A stretch of DNA of 64,000 nucleotides from positions 23,064,001-23,128,000 of the forward strand of contig JBITNC010000001.1 of NCBI GenBank assembly GCA_050084985.1, written 5' to 3'. The position numbers and the translations under genes were made by a program. This stretch comes from Nageia nagi. Its lineage: Eukaryota; Pinophyta. How positions within the stretch are numbered: the first letter of the stretch is position 1; each line of letters opens with the position of its first letter. Shown one piece after another: positions 12,050 through 22,689 of the stretch. A model generated the notes under the pieces. The model had not been told where the DNA came from and searched no databases. It saw nothing but the letters and a program-made list of their open reading frames with translations.

Positions 12050-12980
12050 ATGACATCAACGATTTTAGGCCTTAACCCAAAACTGGATCCCGAAAGTGAT
12101 GAGGTCAGCGAGGAGTGATCAAATAGCCAGAGCTAGTGAGTAAAACATTCCAGAAGTATGAAGATGACATCATGGGGAGGACGATGTTCACATTTTTGAA
12201 TGAAACTGGGTCTCAAAAGTGATGAGGTCAGCAAGGGGAATTAATAAGCCGGGGTCAGTAAATAAAGTATTCCGGAATGAAATGATGATGTCATAAAAGA
12301 AAGGCTAAATATCAGTTGTGGAAAAGCCTGAGTTTCAGAGAAAGTGAGTAAAACATTCTAGAAGTATGAAGATGACATCACGGGGAGAATAATGTTCACA
12401 TTTTTGAATGAAACCGGGTCTCAGAAGTGATGAGGTCAGCAAGAGATAATCGAAGAAGCCGAAGCTCGTAAATTAAGTGTTTCGGAAGTAAAGAATTCCG
12501 AAATAAGATGATGACATCATAGAGGATAAGATAGTCACATTTTGGTAAAGATTGGATCCCAAAAGTGATGAGGTCAGCGAGGAGTGATCAAATAGCTAGA
12601 GCCAGTGAGTAAAACATTCTGGAAGTATGAAGATGATGTCACAGGGAGGATGATGTTCACATTTTTGAATGAAATCAGGTCCCAGAAGTGATGAGGTTAG
12701 TAAGGGGAATTAATAAGCTAGGGTCAGTAAATAAAGCATTCCAGAATGAAATGATGATGTCATAGAAGAAAGGCTAAAGCACAGTTATGGAAAAGCCCAG
12801 GTTCCAAAGAAAGTGAGTAGAGCATTCCAGAAGTATCAAGATGATGTCACGGGTAGGACAATGTTCACATTTTTAAATGAAACTAGGTCCCAGAAGTGAT
12901 GAGGTCAGCAAGGAGTGATCAAATAGCCAGAGCCAGTGAATAGAGCATTCTGGAATATAGAGATGAGAACAGCAAAGAGA
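12050..12980 (+). repeat. Degenerate internal repeats of the element B LTR
   Basis: Blocks of roughly 110-130 bp recur. Each has GTGATGAGGTCAGC, then AGTGAGTAAAACATTC, then GAAGATGACATCA or GATGATGTCA, then ATGTTCACATTTTTGAATG. A larger unit of about 460 bp is visible: CGAGGAGTGATCAAATAGC occurs near 12105 and again near 12575. TGACATCA/TGATGTCA is a bZIP-type (CRE-like) core in other plant promoters; a role here is inference. Confidence 0.75.
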
Positions 12981-13558
12981 GATCAAATAGATGGAGCTAG
13001 TAAATAGAATATCCCATAAGAGACAAGAATAGTGAGAAGTCAGATCACAGTCATCAAGAGGCCGTATCATCTGCAATCTACCCAATTTTGTAATATTCTA
13101 CCAAGTGGCATATGTAGGTAGTATCAGTTAAAAGAAGGCTAGAATCTTGAAGCCGTTTTGTAAACATTTCTATTCTGTAATTCTTTTAACTATTGTTGCT
13201 TCAGTATAAGTATATGAAAATAAAGTGAAAGAAGGGTCGAAAGCCCTAGTATTGCTCTTTACATTTGTTCTCGAAGACCTATAGTTTTTATTAGTAATAT
13301 GATACCATCTTGACCTTTCTTGTCTAGCACTCGTAATTGTCATTCTTAATTTGGTTACATCGTGGTAGCTTGGCTTGTTTCCTAAATGGTAATCACGAGC
13401 TGCTAGTATAACTATGTCTGCTACATGGTAGAGTAAAGCTGGGAAACTATTAGAGAGTGAGAGCTTGTACCATAGCTGCTACACTAGATTCAGACCAAGG
13501 TTTCACACACTGTGAAAGCCCACACTGAACTAGTGATCCACCTTTGCTTTCTCTCTTG

Positions 13559-13677
13559 TTACCCTAAGCCTTTTTGCTTAAATTCCTCGCACTCTACTCC
13601 TTTTATTTTCTTTCCTATTACCCTAACCCTTTTGCTTAAATTCCTCACACTCTACTCTTTTTATTTTCTTTCCTATT
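13559..13677 (+). repeat. 59-bp tandem duplication in the element B 5' LTR
   Basis: Two adjacent copies start TTACCCTAAGCC (13559) and TTACCCTAACCC (13618) and run through TTTTGCTTAAATTCCTC. The same pair is present in the right LTR at 25441 and 25500, so the duplication predates insertion. Confidence 0.85.
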
Positions 13678-13815
13678 ACTTCTTCTACACCCAATGTATA
13701 AGGAACCGGCCTTCTTCAGAGATCAGACTGTCACCATAGTCTGTTCTTGATTTACTTTGGTTAAGATTATTCGTGATGCATATATTACACAATCCTAATC
13801 AATAGTATTTCTTTT

Positions 13816-13833
13816 TGGCATGCCCGGTGGGAC
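13816..13833 (+). other. Candidate primer-binding site of element B
   Basis: TGGCATGCCCGGTGGGAC lies 11 bp after the LTR end and starts with TGG, as a complement of a tRNA CCA end must. A second TTGGTGACTCTGCTG lies about 30 bp further on and resembles another plant Ty3 primer site. Which one is used cannot be decided here. Confidence 0.45.
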
Positions 13834-13952
13834 ACGAAGAAACTTATTGGTGACTCTGCTGAAGCACTATCTATGGTATGTATTAAAGTAAATTATTTGT
13901 AAATATCATATGAGATTTTGAACCTATCACTTTCTTTTGCAACCTAGAGTTT

Positions 13953-15745
13953 ATGTGGACAAGATCTAAAACTAGAGCAACAAAAGAAGCATCAGATTTT
14001 AGAACGTTAGATACTCCTAAGAGAAAGACCCTAATCAAGTCCAAGTCTCTGAATAGTATCAGCTCCCTAAAATCCTTTATCAAGCCAAAATCATCCAATC
14101 TTCACACTAGAAATACCTCTCCTAAAATGGCTAATCCAGTTCAGAATATTTATTCGGAATGGGACAATGGGGTACCAATAGCCCTGGTGGTGTTGCATGA
14201 CATCCTAGCAAATGTTTTCAAAACCCTTCCGGAGTTTGATGTGACTTCAGAGAAAATGACTTATGAGCATTATGTTGATGTAGCTAGCCTAGCTAAGATT
14301 CACAATATCCAGCATGAAGATGTCATGGTGAGATTACTGGCTCAGTCTTTCAAGGGAAAGGTCCTAGATTGGTACAGGGGCCTTCCTAATGGATCTATAA
14401 CCACTTGGGCTCAACTGGCAGAGCCCTTTATCTTGGAATTTAATGAATTAGGAGATCCTTTTTCTTTGTTAACACAGTTCACTTCAATCAAAAGATATGA
14501 GCAAGAAAATATCCCTGATTTCAATATTAGATTCCAAAAAACTTGGATGAGAGTCCCAATGCCAGTTAGGCCTCAGCAATTTCAAGCCTTAATGTATTAC
14601 CTGAGAGCCTTTCCTCTGGATCTCTCTCTACAAATCCAAAATTCTAGAGTAAATACTTTCCCAGAGGTCTATAGACAAGCAGTATATGCTGAATCCTATC
14701 TTATTACAGTTGGAAAATTGCCAAGTCGCATGCCAATGCCTTATTTTCCAGTAACCGCTAAACAAAAAATTTTGAGACCTCAAGCAATTAGTTTGGCTCC
14801 ACCACTGGCCAGCATCCCTGCCCCTGTCCAACAGTGGCCATCACCCTTGCCAGTCCCTAGAGCTCCCTTGGCTTTACCAGCCCCTTATCAACCTAATATG
14901 AATTAAGGGGTAGCTTCATCGATGGAGATTCAGGAACTCTAAAACTTGTGTAGAAATATGGCAAACCAGATTACCATTCTAAGCAGATAAAACAATGTAA
15001 GAAGATATCCTTATCCTACTATAGAAAAAGCTCAGCATGTGTTGAATGAAGATGTAAGCCAAGCTTCCTCTTCAGGGTTAGCCACGGGTTTGTGTTTGGC
15101 CTGCAATGATGCTCATGAACAAACCACGTGCCCTGTTTATCAGTACCAGGAGTATCTATCAAGAAGTGGGGGTATTCCTCTACCTAGTGTAGCTGATGAC
15201 ATGAACCAAAATGTGAACCTGATGAATTTTGCATTGGTAGATATAGGAGTTTTTGTTATGGAAACAAGATCAGGAAAAATTCCCCTAGTCTCCAGCATTC
15301 CAAAAAGAAAAGTTGAACCCCAAAAGAGTTCCAAAGCAGTGTTTCCTAAAAGGTAAGATGCAGTTCCCAATTCTAAGGAAAAGATCTCAGAAAAGGGAAC
15401 AGTTTCCCAAAAATTCCTATTTCCAAAAACCAAACCAATGCCCAAAGCCAATGATCAAAATCTCTGGAGGTTAAGGTTCCCTTCACTTACCAAGCACCAG
15501 AGAAAAGATGATACTCTATAGCTTCAGGAAAAATTTACTGATAGATTCAAAAACAAAATTGGTGAACCTCCAGCTATCCCAGAGTTCAACATTATGGCAG
15601 AGCTAAAGAGAACTCCAGTGAGAGTGTCCTTGTTTGAAGCTCTAAAAATTCCCAGACAAATTGATTTACTGAAAACATCTCTTATAGCATTGAATGAAGG
15701 AATGGAAAGAGTGCTTAATCTTTTGAAACATCGAAATATCCAAGG
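13953..15745 (+). pseudogene. Element B gag (capsid and zinc knuckle)
   Basis: From ATG 13953 a 317-codon stretch is open. It contains the retrotransposon gag core: LLAQSFKGKVLDWYRGLP, TWAQLAEPFILEFNE, then YEQENIPDFNIRFQKTW. A Pro-rich tail follows. The frame then continues past a TAA at 14904 and later stops in the same phase to 15779. A knuckle-like CLACNDAHEQTTC (CX2CX3HX4C) lies near 15090. MAELKRTPVRVSLFEALK at 15594 is the block usually found just before the protease in this lineage. A shift of one base near 15745-15779 leads into pol, either programmed or a decay indel. Confidence 0.88.
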
Positions 15746-16290
15746 ATGGGAAAGAACAAACCTCCAGCTTTTTACATGACTCTGGAAATCGATGGATATA
15801 TACTCCATAATTGTTTGGTTGATTCTGGGGTAGCTACTACTATGATGCCTAAAGTAGTGTGCGATGTAATGGGGTTGCCTATGACAAGAACATCCACCAG
15901 AGTATTACAACTGGATTCCACACCTATCAAAATAGTAGGAGTAATCAAGGATGTAGTCCTAAAAATACATAAGTGTCCCTCTGTAATTATTATTTAGGAA
16001 GTTGTAGTTGTTGAGTTGCCCCCTTTGTTCGGGCTATGTCTGTCTAGAGAGTTTATAGCTAAGATAGGGGGTTATCTAGCAATGGATTACACTCATTATT
16101 TGATCCCTTGTGGGAATAAGAGGGTAAGACTGAATAATGAGGAAATTTTTGAGTTTCACGTAGAGAAAAAGGAGGAGGTTTGCGTAAACTTTGGTGAATT
16201 GGAAGAATCAGACGAATTGCTAGAAGAACTGCAAACCAAAGACCCTTGTAGTATGAGTATGCTCAACACCATCTACGATGTGGAGTTTGG
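15746..16290 (+). pseudogene. Element B aspartic protease
   Basis: The sequence reads PPAFYMTLEIDG, then VDSGVATTMMP (active-site DSG, family DSGAAxNVMP), MGLPMTRTSTRVLQLDS and VGVIKDVVL. After a TAG at about 15995 the same phase continues with LPPLFGLCLSREF and IGGYLAMDYTH, the typical C-terminal segment of this group. The active-site motif is intact. The TAG stands where Gln is plausible (CAG to TAG). Confidence 0.88.
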
Positions 16291-16760
16291 AAATTATTGT
16301 TTAATAGAGCTGAAATCTTTCATTCTGGAACTCACAAGGGAAGATTTCAAGAGAAATGAAGTGTGGGAGATGTCTTTTGATAGGGCAAGATCCAAAAATG
16401 GATCCAAAGCTGGGATTATCCTGACCAACCCAATTGGTAAGGTACATAGATTTTCTTTTAGACTCACCTGGTTATGTTCAAATAATGTGGCAGAATATGA
16501 AGCTCTTTGCTTGGGACTAGAATAAGCTATCAAAATGAAAATTCAGTGTCTAAAGATCAAAGGGGATTCAAATTTGATCATGAAACAAGTGACAGGTAAA
16601 TGTTCAATCAAACATCATTATTTGAAAGCCTACAGGAATCAAGTTTGGGATCTGTTTGAGCATTTCAAAGCATTGCATATTCAATCAATTCCAAGGAGAT
16701 TCAACCAAGAAGCTGATGCATTAGCATAAATGGGAGCCAATTTTGATCCCACAAATGACT
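16291..16760 (+). pseudogene. Element B extra plant-type RNase H domain, upstream of reverse transcriptase
   Basis: It reads VWEMSFDRARSKNGSKAGII, FSFRLTWLCSNNVAEYEALC, then KGDSNLIMKQVTGKC, IPRRFNQEADALA. The RNase H carboxylates are visible: D of SFD, E of AEYEA, D of GDSN and D of EADALA. In Tat-type elements this second RNase H is usually described downstream of the reverse transcriptase and its own RNase H. Here it directly follows the protease. Stops at 16523 (GLE-stop-AIK, probably CAA to TAA) and at 16727 break it. The same order appears in fragment E. Confidence 0.88.
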
Positions 16761-17104
16761 AGTTCCAGAGAAAGGGTGTTCAGCTCATTTTCAGGCCATC
16801 AGTTCCAGATAATGATTCCTTTTGGCAGGTTTTTTGGGATGAAGCTCAAATTAATTAGTTTTTATTACAACAAGTGGTGTGTCATGCAGTAAGAGAAGAG
16901 GACTCTGAAGTTTTTCAGGAACAAGACATAATTCAGCTGAATAACAATAAACTCCCTAAAGATTTGATTCCATTCGAAGGATTTTTCGACAGGAGTGACC
17001 AGGTAAAAAGAAAGGGTATGAATATAAACTCGGATAACTATAAAGAACATGAAGTTTTTCTGGGTAAGTCATTAAAAATTGGTATATCTAATACTCTGAA
17101 ATAG
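16761..17104 (+). other. Element B linker between extra RNase H and reverse transcriptase
   Basis: The phase of the RNase H continues open from 16874 to 17104 and includes FFDRSDQVKRKG and EVFLGKSLKIG. No domain is recognised. It probably corresponds to the variable spacer before the reverse transcriptase. Confidence 0.5.
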
Positions 17105-18000
17105 ATTTAAGAAATTGTACAGTTATGCAGAACATATGTTGATGTTATTGCTTAGTCTTATTATGATTTAAAGGTTTTTGATAAATCAGTGATACAGCAT
17201 ACAATCGAGTTGATAGATGATGCTAAATCGGTCAGACAAAAATAAAGACTAGTAAACCCCAAGATCGAAGTTGCCATGAAGCAGGAGGTGATGAAACTGT
17301 ACAAGGCTGGGATAATTTATCCCATCAAGCATTCCACTTGGGTAGCCAATCTTGTGCTTGTCCGAAAGAAAAATGGTGAGATAAGGTTGTGTGTAGATTT
17401 CTGAGGTTTGAACAGAGTATCATTGAAGGATCATTACCCCTTACCTCCAATGGAACAAATACTAAATACTGTAGCTGGAGCTGAAAAGTTCTCTTTGATA
17501 GATGGTTTCTCTGGGTACAATTAGATTTAGGTCTGGAATGAAGATCAGTTCAAAATAGCTTTTACAACTAAATGGGGCACATTTGCTTTTCAAAGAATGT
17601 CGTTTGGACTATCCAATGCAGGGGCTACCTTTCAGAGAGCTATGGATTATGCGTTTGGAGAGCTGGTAAATAAGAGTCTATTGGTATACCTTAATGATAT
17701 TACTATTTTCTCTCACAATAGAAACATGCATGTTCAACATCTGGAGAAGGCCTTCATCAGATGTAAGAGGTATGGTATATCCTTAAATCCTAAGAAGTCT
17801 ATCTTTGCAGTAGATGAGGGTAAATTATTGGGCCATGTCATTTCAAAAGAGGGATGGGCTATTTATCTGGATAGAGTTAAAGCTATAAATAACTTGTCTC
17901 TCCTGTCTAATAAGAAGTCTCTGCAATCTTTTCTAGGTCAGATTAACTTTGTTAGAAGATTTATTCAAGATTTCTCAAACATTATCAAACCTATCACCCA
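17105..18000 (+). pseudogene. Element B reverse transcriptase
   Basis: Recognisable blocks are AGIIYPIKHSTWVANLVLV, KKNGEIRLCVDF, LKDHYPLPPMEQILN, FSLIDGFSGYN, FAFQRMSFGLSNAGATFQRA and LLVYLNDITIFS. The polymerase motif is YLND, where the family has Y(V/L/M)DD, so the first catalytic Asp is Asn. Three stops stand where the family has Arg or Gln: VDF-stop-GLN (CGA to TGA) and the two stops after GYN (CAA/CAG to TAG). The enzyme is inactive in this copy. Confidence 0.92.
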
Positions 18001-18480
18001 GATGCTAAAAAAAGATACTCCTTTTGTATGGACTGAGGAAGGTAAAGAAGCTTTTCAGAAAATTAAGGTAGCAATTACAAAAGCTCCTATACTGAGAAAT
18101 CTAGATTTTAGCAAAGAATTTATTTTGTACGCATATGGTTCAGATACTAGTGTTGCAACCATTTTAACCTAGAAGTACGAAAGAAATAAAGAATATCTAG
18201 TCGCATTTTTAGCCAGACTATGAACAGTTGTGAGGAAAAATACACTTTCATTGAAAAATAGGTCCTGGCTATTATGAAAGCACTCGGTAAGTTAAAACAT
18301 TACATTGCTCAGAGCAGGATTTTGATTCTAACTATACACCCAGATGTTAGGTCTTATGTTATGTAGGGAGAATTGGGAGAAGGGAGACCCAGGTGGATTT
18401 CAAAAATTCTAAAATACGATGTGAAAATTCGACCCACCAAGGTCATAAAAGGAAGAGCACTTTGTGAGCAACTTGCAAAA
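18001..18480 (+). pseudogene. Element B Ty3-type RNase H
   Basis: After MLKKDTPFVWTEEGKEAFQK it reads APILRNLDFSKEFILYAYGS, SDTSVATIL and then, across one frameshift, EEKYTFIEK and HPDVRSYVM. ISKILKYDVKIRPTKVIKG ends the domain. It sits in the usual place behind the reverse transcriptase. TAG codons after ATILT, IEK and YVM fall where family members have Gln. Confidence 0.85.
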
Positions 18481-18639
18481 CCTAAGATAACAGAAAAGGA
18501 GATGGTATGCTTTGTTGAACAAGAAACCCCGAAATCCATACCCAGAGATATGACAAAGGATTGGATGGAGCAATTAAGCAAATATTTTGAGATCGAAAAA
18601 CTGCTAGGAAACATGAATGCATCCCAAAGAAGGTGATTC

Positions 18640-19826
18640 AAGATACACACCTAGAATTACATGAAGATAGATTAGATACTTTATAGGAGAAATCATGATG
18701 GTGTTTTGCTAAGATGTGTACCGGTGACAAAGTCAACTAAGCTCATTAAAGAGTTTCATTCCGGAGAGTCTAGAGGTCATTACTTCGGATACATGACAGT
18801 GGGTAAGATCATTCAGGCGGGATATTACTGGCCCACTATGTTCAAAGAGGCTTTTGCAAAGGCACAAAATTGTGAGAAGTGTCAAAGGTATGTGGGAAGA
18901 AAGAGAAATGTAGCATTACCATTGGAACCAATCCAAGTAGAAGAACCCTTCCAACAGTGGGGGCTAGATTTTATCGGAGTCATCAATCCAAACTCCTCTT
19001 CTGGACACAAATTCATCCTTACTGCTATAGACTTTTTTACCAAATGGGTGAAAGCAGAGGTCGTAAAAGAGGCAAATCAGAAGATTGTTCTAAGATTTGT
19101 GGAAAAGTTAATTACCAGGTATGGTGTTCCTCAAATGATAATTTTAGATAATGGTTTGGCATTCATAGGAGCTGAAGTTATTGATTTTGCTATGAGATTA
19201 GGTATCTATTGGAAAACTTTCTCAAATTATTACCCCCAGGGTAATGGTTTGGCTGAGTCCACAAACAAAAATTTGATTCAGATTCTCAAAAGAATAGTGG
19301 AGGATAATCCCTGAACTTGGCACAAAAAGCTCAATTGGGCATTTTGGGTAGATAGGATCACAGTAAAGTCAGCCATTAAAACCAACCCATATACATTGGT
19401 ATATGGTAAAAGGGTGGTATTACCAAGTCATTTTGAGCTTCCAGTTTTAAAAGTTTTACAGGAATATGGTGAGGATTTTGAATCTCTTGAGGTTCAGATG
19501 AATGAACTATTGCATCTAGAAGAGCTCTGGAATCAATCATATCAAGACCTCTGGAGAAGAAATGAAATAGTAAAAAGATGGTTTGATGGTTGAAAATCAA
19601 CTTCGGATACTGTTAGAGAAGGAGATTTAATATTGAAATGGGATGAGGATAGAGCTAAACTAGGGAAACACAAAAAATTCGAGTCCATGTGGTCTGAACC
19701 CTATGTAGTAGCTAAATGCGTTGGGAAAAATGCCTTTGAGCTGGCAAAATTAAATGGGTGCAAATTGCCGATTTCAGTTAATGGATAGCACCTAAAGCAA
19801 TATAAGACCGCAAGCGCGGGACAGTG
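18640..19826 (+). pseudogene. Element B integrase
   Basis: The N-terminal zinc-binding part is visible as EFHSGESRGHYFG and CEKCQRYVG (HHCC). The core shows the catalytic triad: LDFIG (Asp), IILDNGLAF (Asp) and GLAESTNKNLI (Glu). A 202-codon stretch from 18706 to 19314 is open. After a TGA the same phase continues with VYGKRVVLPSHFELP, GDLILKWDEDRAKLGKHKKF and SMWSEPYVV, the C-terminal SH3-like/GPY region. No chromodomain follows, which fits Tat rather than chromoviruses. Confidence 0.92.
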
Positions 19827-19981
19827 ATTGTTTTTTTTTTTAAATATGATTTTGTACACATATTGTAAATAGTGTGCCATTTGCATTTATTTCAAGTTGT
19901 CATTATGGTTGTCAGTTATTTATTAGTAACTTAGTGGTAGTTGTACTTTTGCACCAGTAGAATTGAAGTTTCCAAAAGGGT

Positions 19982-20317
19982 ATGGAGAATCAAATCTTGA
20001 AGTTCTCGAAAAGAGCACATAATATCAAATCAGTTATTAATGCTACTATTCGTGAGGATATTGTGCGTGTTCCAAGAGATTATGCATCTATAAATGAAAG
20101 GAGCTATAAAAGAACCAAGAGCACTACTTGCCAAAATACCTAATTCCAGAATTCATAAGAAGTATTCTCCGACAAATTTGTAAAACTAGTATCTACTGCG
20201 CATTGCGAGGAGCTATGGAATATAGCAGAAGAATCTGAGTAAAGCAAAGTGTTGGTTAGGGGTGACAAAAGTGAGATAAGAAGAGTTGATAAGCACATCA
20301 CAAGCAAACAGAAATGA
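19982..20317 (+). pseudogene. Element B small ORF after integrase, overlapping the next ORF
   Basis: ATG 19982 opens a 111-codon frame with three TAA codons. It begins MENQILKFSKRAHNIKSV and ends ITSKQK. Its final TGA overlaps the ATG of the next ORF as ATGA at 20314-20317. It may be the true N-terminus of the following protein, displaced by one small indel. No family is recognised. Confidence 0.5.
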
Positions 20318-22074
20318 GCTCAGGATCATTAGCGAAGATAGCAAGGAAAATAACGGACTCCATGGAGTTATTGTGGGATACTGAAATTACACCTCGAAAT
20401 AAGAACCTGAAGGGCATCGCTAAAGGTAAGTGCCCAAACTTTAGTTTTAATCATATAGCACATTCACCAATGGGGTCAAGCCTCATGTATTTCATCCCCC
20501 ATAGATGCTTTCCTACTCCTAAGTTAATAGAGTTTATAAAGGGGGCATTTGATCCTGCAACCAGGATAGTCAGAGACTTGCAAGGTAGAACTATCTTAAA
20601 TTTGGATTCCATTTTAGTAGCAAAGGCTTTTAATCCACCCTCCCCTATGCATTCCCTTGTGCACATTGATTGGTATATGACCCCCAGTTCCAATCTGAGA
20701 GCAAATATCACAGCCTGGCTAAATAAAAATGCAGCTGGGACTGTAAAGTTTATGGAGTTCCCCAGTTCTGAGCTTCCACTCTCCAATTTTTTTGCACATC
20801 TGCAATTATTATTATCCATGTTGGCCATAGCAATGGGCAAAGAGATAGATAGGTATGTCTCACCATCAAAATTAGCTATTGCATACCAGATTTCCCATCC
20901 AAACTCTCCTACAATGTATGACTGGGCCATTGCCCTTTCAGATGGAATATCTGAACAGTTAGAAAATATTAGTGAGGGATTTCATTTTTCGTATGTGTCA
21001 CACATTATTTGGATGATGATTCATCAGAATGTCGATGTTTTCAAGAATTTAACCTTGGTTCAGACTGATGAAAGAGGGTCTCAGAAGCTAGTGGACCAAT
21101 GGACTGAGGAGGTGAGGTCTTCAGTAGATTATTACTTCTTTGTAGAAAGCTTTTTGGTTCCTGCAATGAGTTTATTTACCCCTGTAGTTCCAAGATTATC
21201 AACAGCTTCTAAGCTTTACCTCCAAATGCCACATGGAGAGATCAGGGACTGGTTCTTCACAGAGGAGGGGACTTTCATCAGGCTTTATGGGTTTTCTGGG
21301 GCTCCTTTCTTACTACTGGTCCATGTAACAGATTGGGTTTTTAGCATGGAATACACCAGATAAATGGATTATATAGATTCTAAATATGGAGCTGCAGTAA
21401 AGAAGAGGATAGTTTATGCCCTTCCTCATAAAGTGCACGACTTGGTGCTTCAAAGCAGGGGAGCAAATGAACAATTAAAAGGTAAATTATTGAATTTAAA
21501 ATTGAAAGAACTTAGTCAGTATTTGCTATATGATCCGGAGGATATCTTTGGCAAGAGGTTGAGGGGCCAGCCCAACCCCTCTAGTTTCAAAGCTGAATCT
21601 AGGCTGAAGCTGCTTAAATGGCAAAACCCAGAACATGAAGACAAGGTAATGCCCACTACCTTGATTACTAAAGATTTATTACCACCGTGGTTGAGTTTTT
21701 ATAGCAAAAAGGGAAATTTTGACCCAAAAATGGACTCCATTTCCAAAAAGTCTTTGAAAACCTTAAGAGATCAGAGATGGAGTGAAGAAAAAATAGTCAC
21801 CTTCACCCAGTACCAGATTGAGTCTGGAAATTAGAATACCCCTCTAGATTCTAACTTAGATGAGAAATTTGAGGAGATGTGGAGAATAGAACATCCTACA
21901 GACATCCTTGCGAGCGAAGGTTCGGATGATAGTGATGAGGAGGGAGAGCAGGGACCTGCAATGTCCCAAGCATCAGCTCAGGAGGACCAACTCGAGGGAG
22001 AAACTAGGGATGTTTCCACTAAAATAGTAGCTAGGAGGCCTGGGAGGGTGTATACTATTAAAAGGAAAATCTAA
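20314..22074 (+). pseudogene. Element B ORF3, unrecognised globular protein
   Basis: A single phase is kept for about 586 codons with two stops (21361 and 21832). The first 349 codons are fully open: MSSGSLAKIARKITDSM at the start, then HRCFPTPKLIEFIKGAFDP, VRDLQGRTILNLDSILVAKAF, SNFFAHLQLLLSMLAIAMG and YVSHIIWMMIHQNVDVF. The C-terminal part is acidic (EGSDDSDEEGEQ). No signal peptide or clear membrane anchor is seen. The general layout recalls plant transposon-associated proteins that have a GRxI-LD block followed by a helical region, but I cannot assign a family. It lies in sense between integrase and 3' LTR, where env-like or accessory ORFs occur in some plant Ty3 elements. Confidence 0.65.
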
Positions 22075-22680
22075 AAGGAGATGGCACTGCTCCCACCCTG
22101 CCAAAGAGAAGAAGAAGGAGCCCTACTCCATCAGGTATGCTCTCTACTCCCTCTTCCCTTATTTCTCTTACTCCTACTCTGTCTATTCCTACCACATCCA
22201 TTTCCATCCCAAGTTCACTTTCACAAATTCCAGCAGCCATTCCAGCTTCACCCATCCAATCTCTCATAACACCACCACTGCCTATTCAATGGCAAAGCTC
22301 CCTTCCCCTCACATCTAGCCCACAAGTTCCCCCCATCATTAGCGTCACTACAATACCATCATCACCTTTGCCATCTCCACCTCCATCATCCTCTCCTCCA
22401 TCCATTCCAGCTCTTCCTACCATGGATCCATCCGGTAGTAGTGTCCCCGGGCCCAGTCAAGCTAGCCCTGTGACACCAGCACAGTAGATCGTGGCCTCCT
22501 CCTCTCAGGAGTTGAGCATCGAATCTCCATTCATTATGATATATGAGCAATAAGTATCTATGGATGGCATCATGCAGCAGTACCAACAGATGAAATAGGG
22601 ATGAGATGCATGGATGCAGAAGCAGGTCAAGAAGCTCCCAGTTCCAGATAATCAGTAAGGCTTCGGACTTCAATGGATCC
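22075..22680 (+). pseudogene. Element B ORF3 continuation: basic patch and Ser/Pro-rich region
   Basis: A shift near 22070 leads into a frame with PKRRRRSPTPSG, a basic, nuclear-signal-like patch. About 110 codons rich in Pro, Ser, Thr and Ile follow, ending at a TAG (22485-22487). The same phase then continues with a Gln-rich segment containing QQYQQMK. Composition suggests a disordered linker between the globular part and the coiled coil. Confidence 0.55.
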
Positions 22681-22689
22681 GAAGCATAA

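Larger units (their letters stand above)
11872..13804 (+). repeat. 5' LTR of element B
   Basis: The 1,933-bp LTR begins TG and ends ATCAATA, where the partner has ATCAACA, so the terminal CA has become TA. The first 1.2 kb is made of degenerate repeats containing GTGATGAGGTCAGC and GATGACATCA or GATGATGTCA. A TATA-like GTATAAGTATATG and an AATAAAG stand at about 13204-13223. A pyrimidine-rich 59-bp tandem duplication follows at 13559-13677. Confidence 0.92.

Noticed and set aside
12873-13085. 70-codon open minus-strand frame in the element B LTR, with a partner at 24755-24952
   Set aside because: It is repeated only because it lies in both LTRs, it shows no family, and the repeat array produces it.
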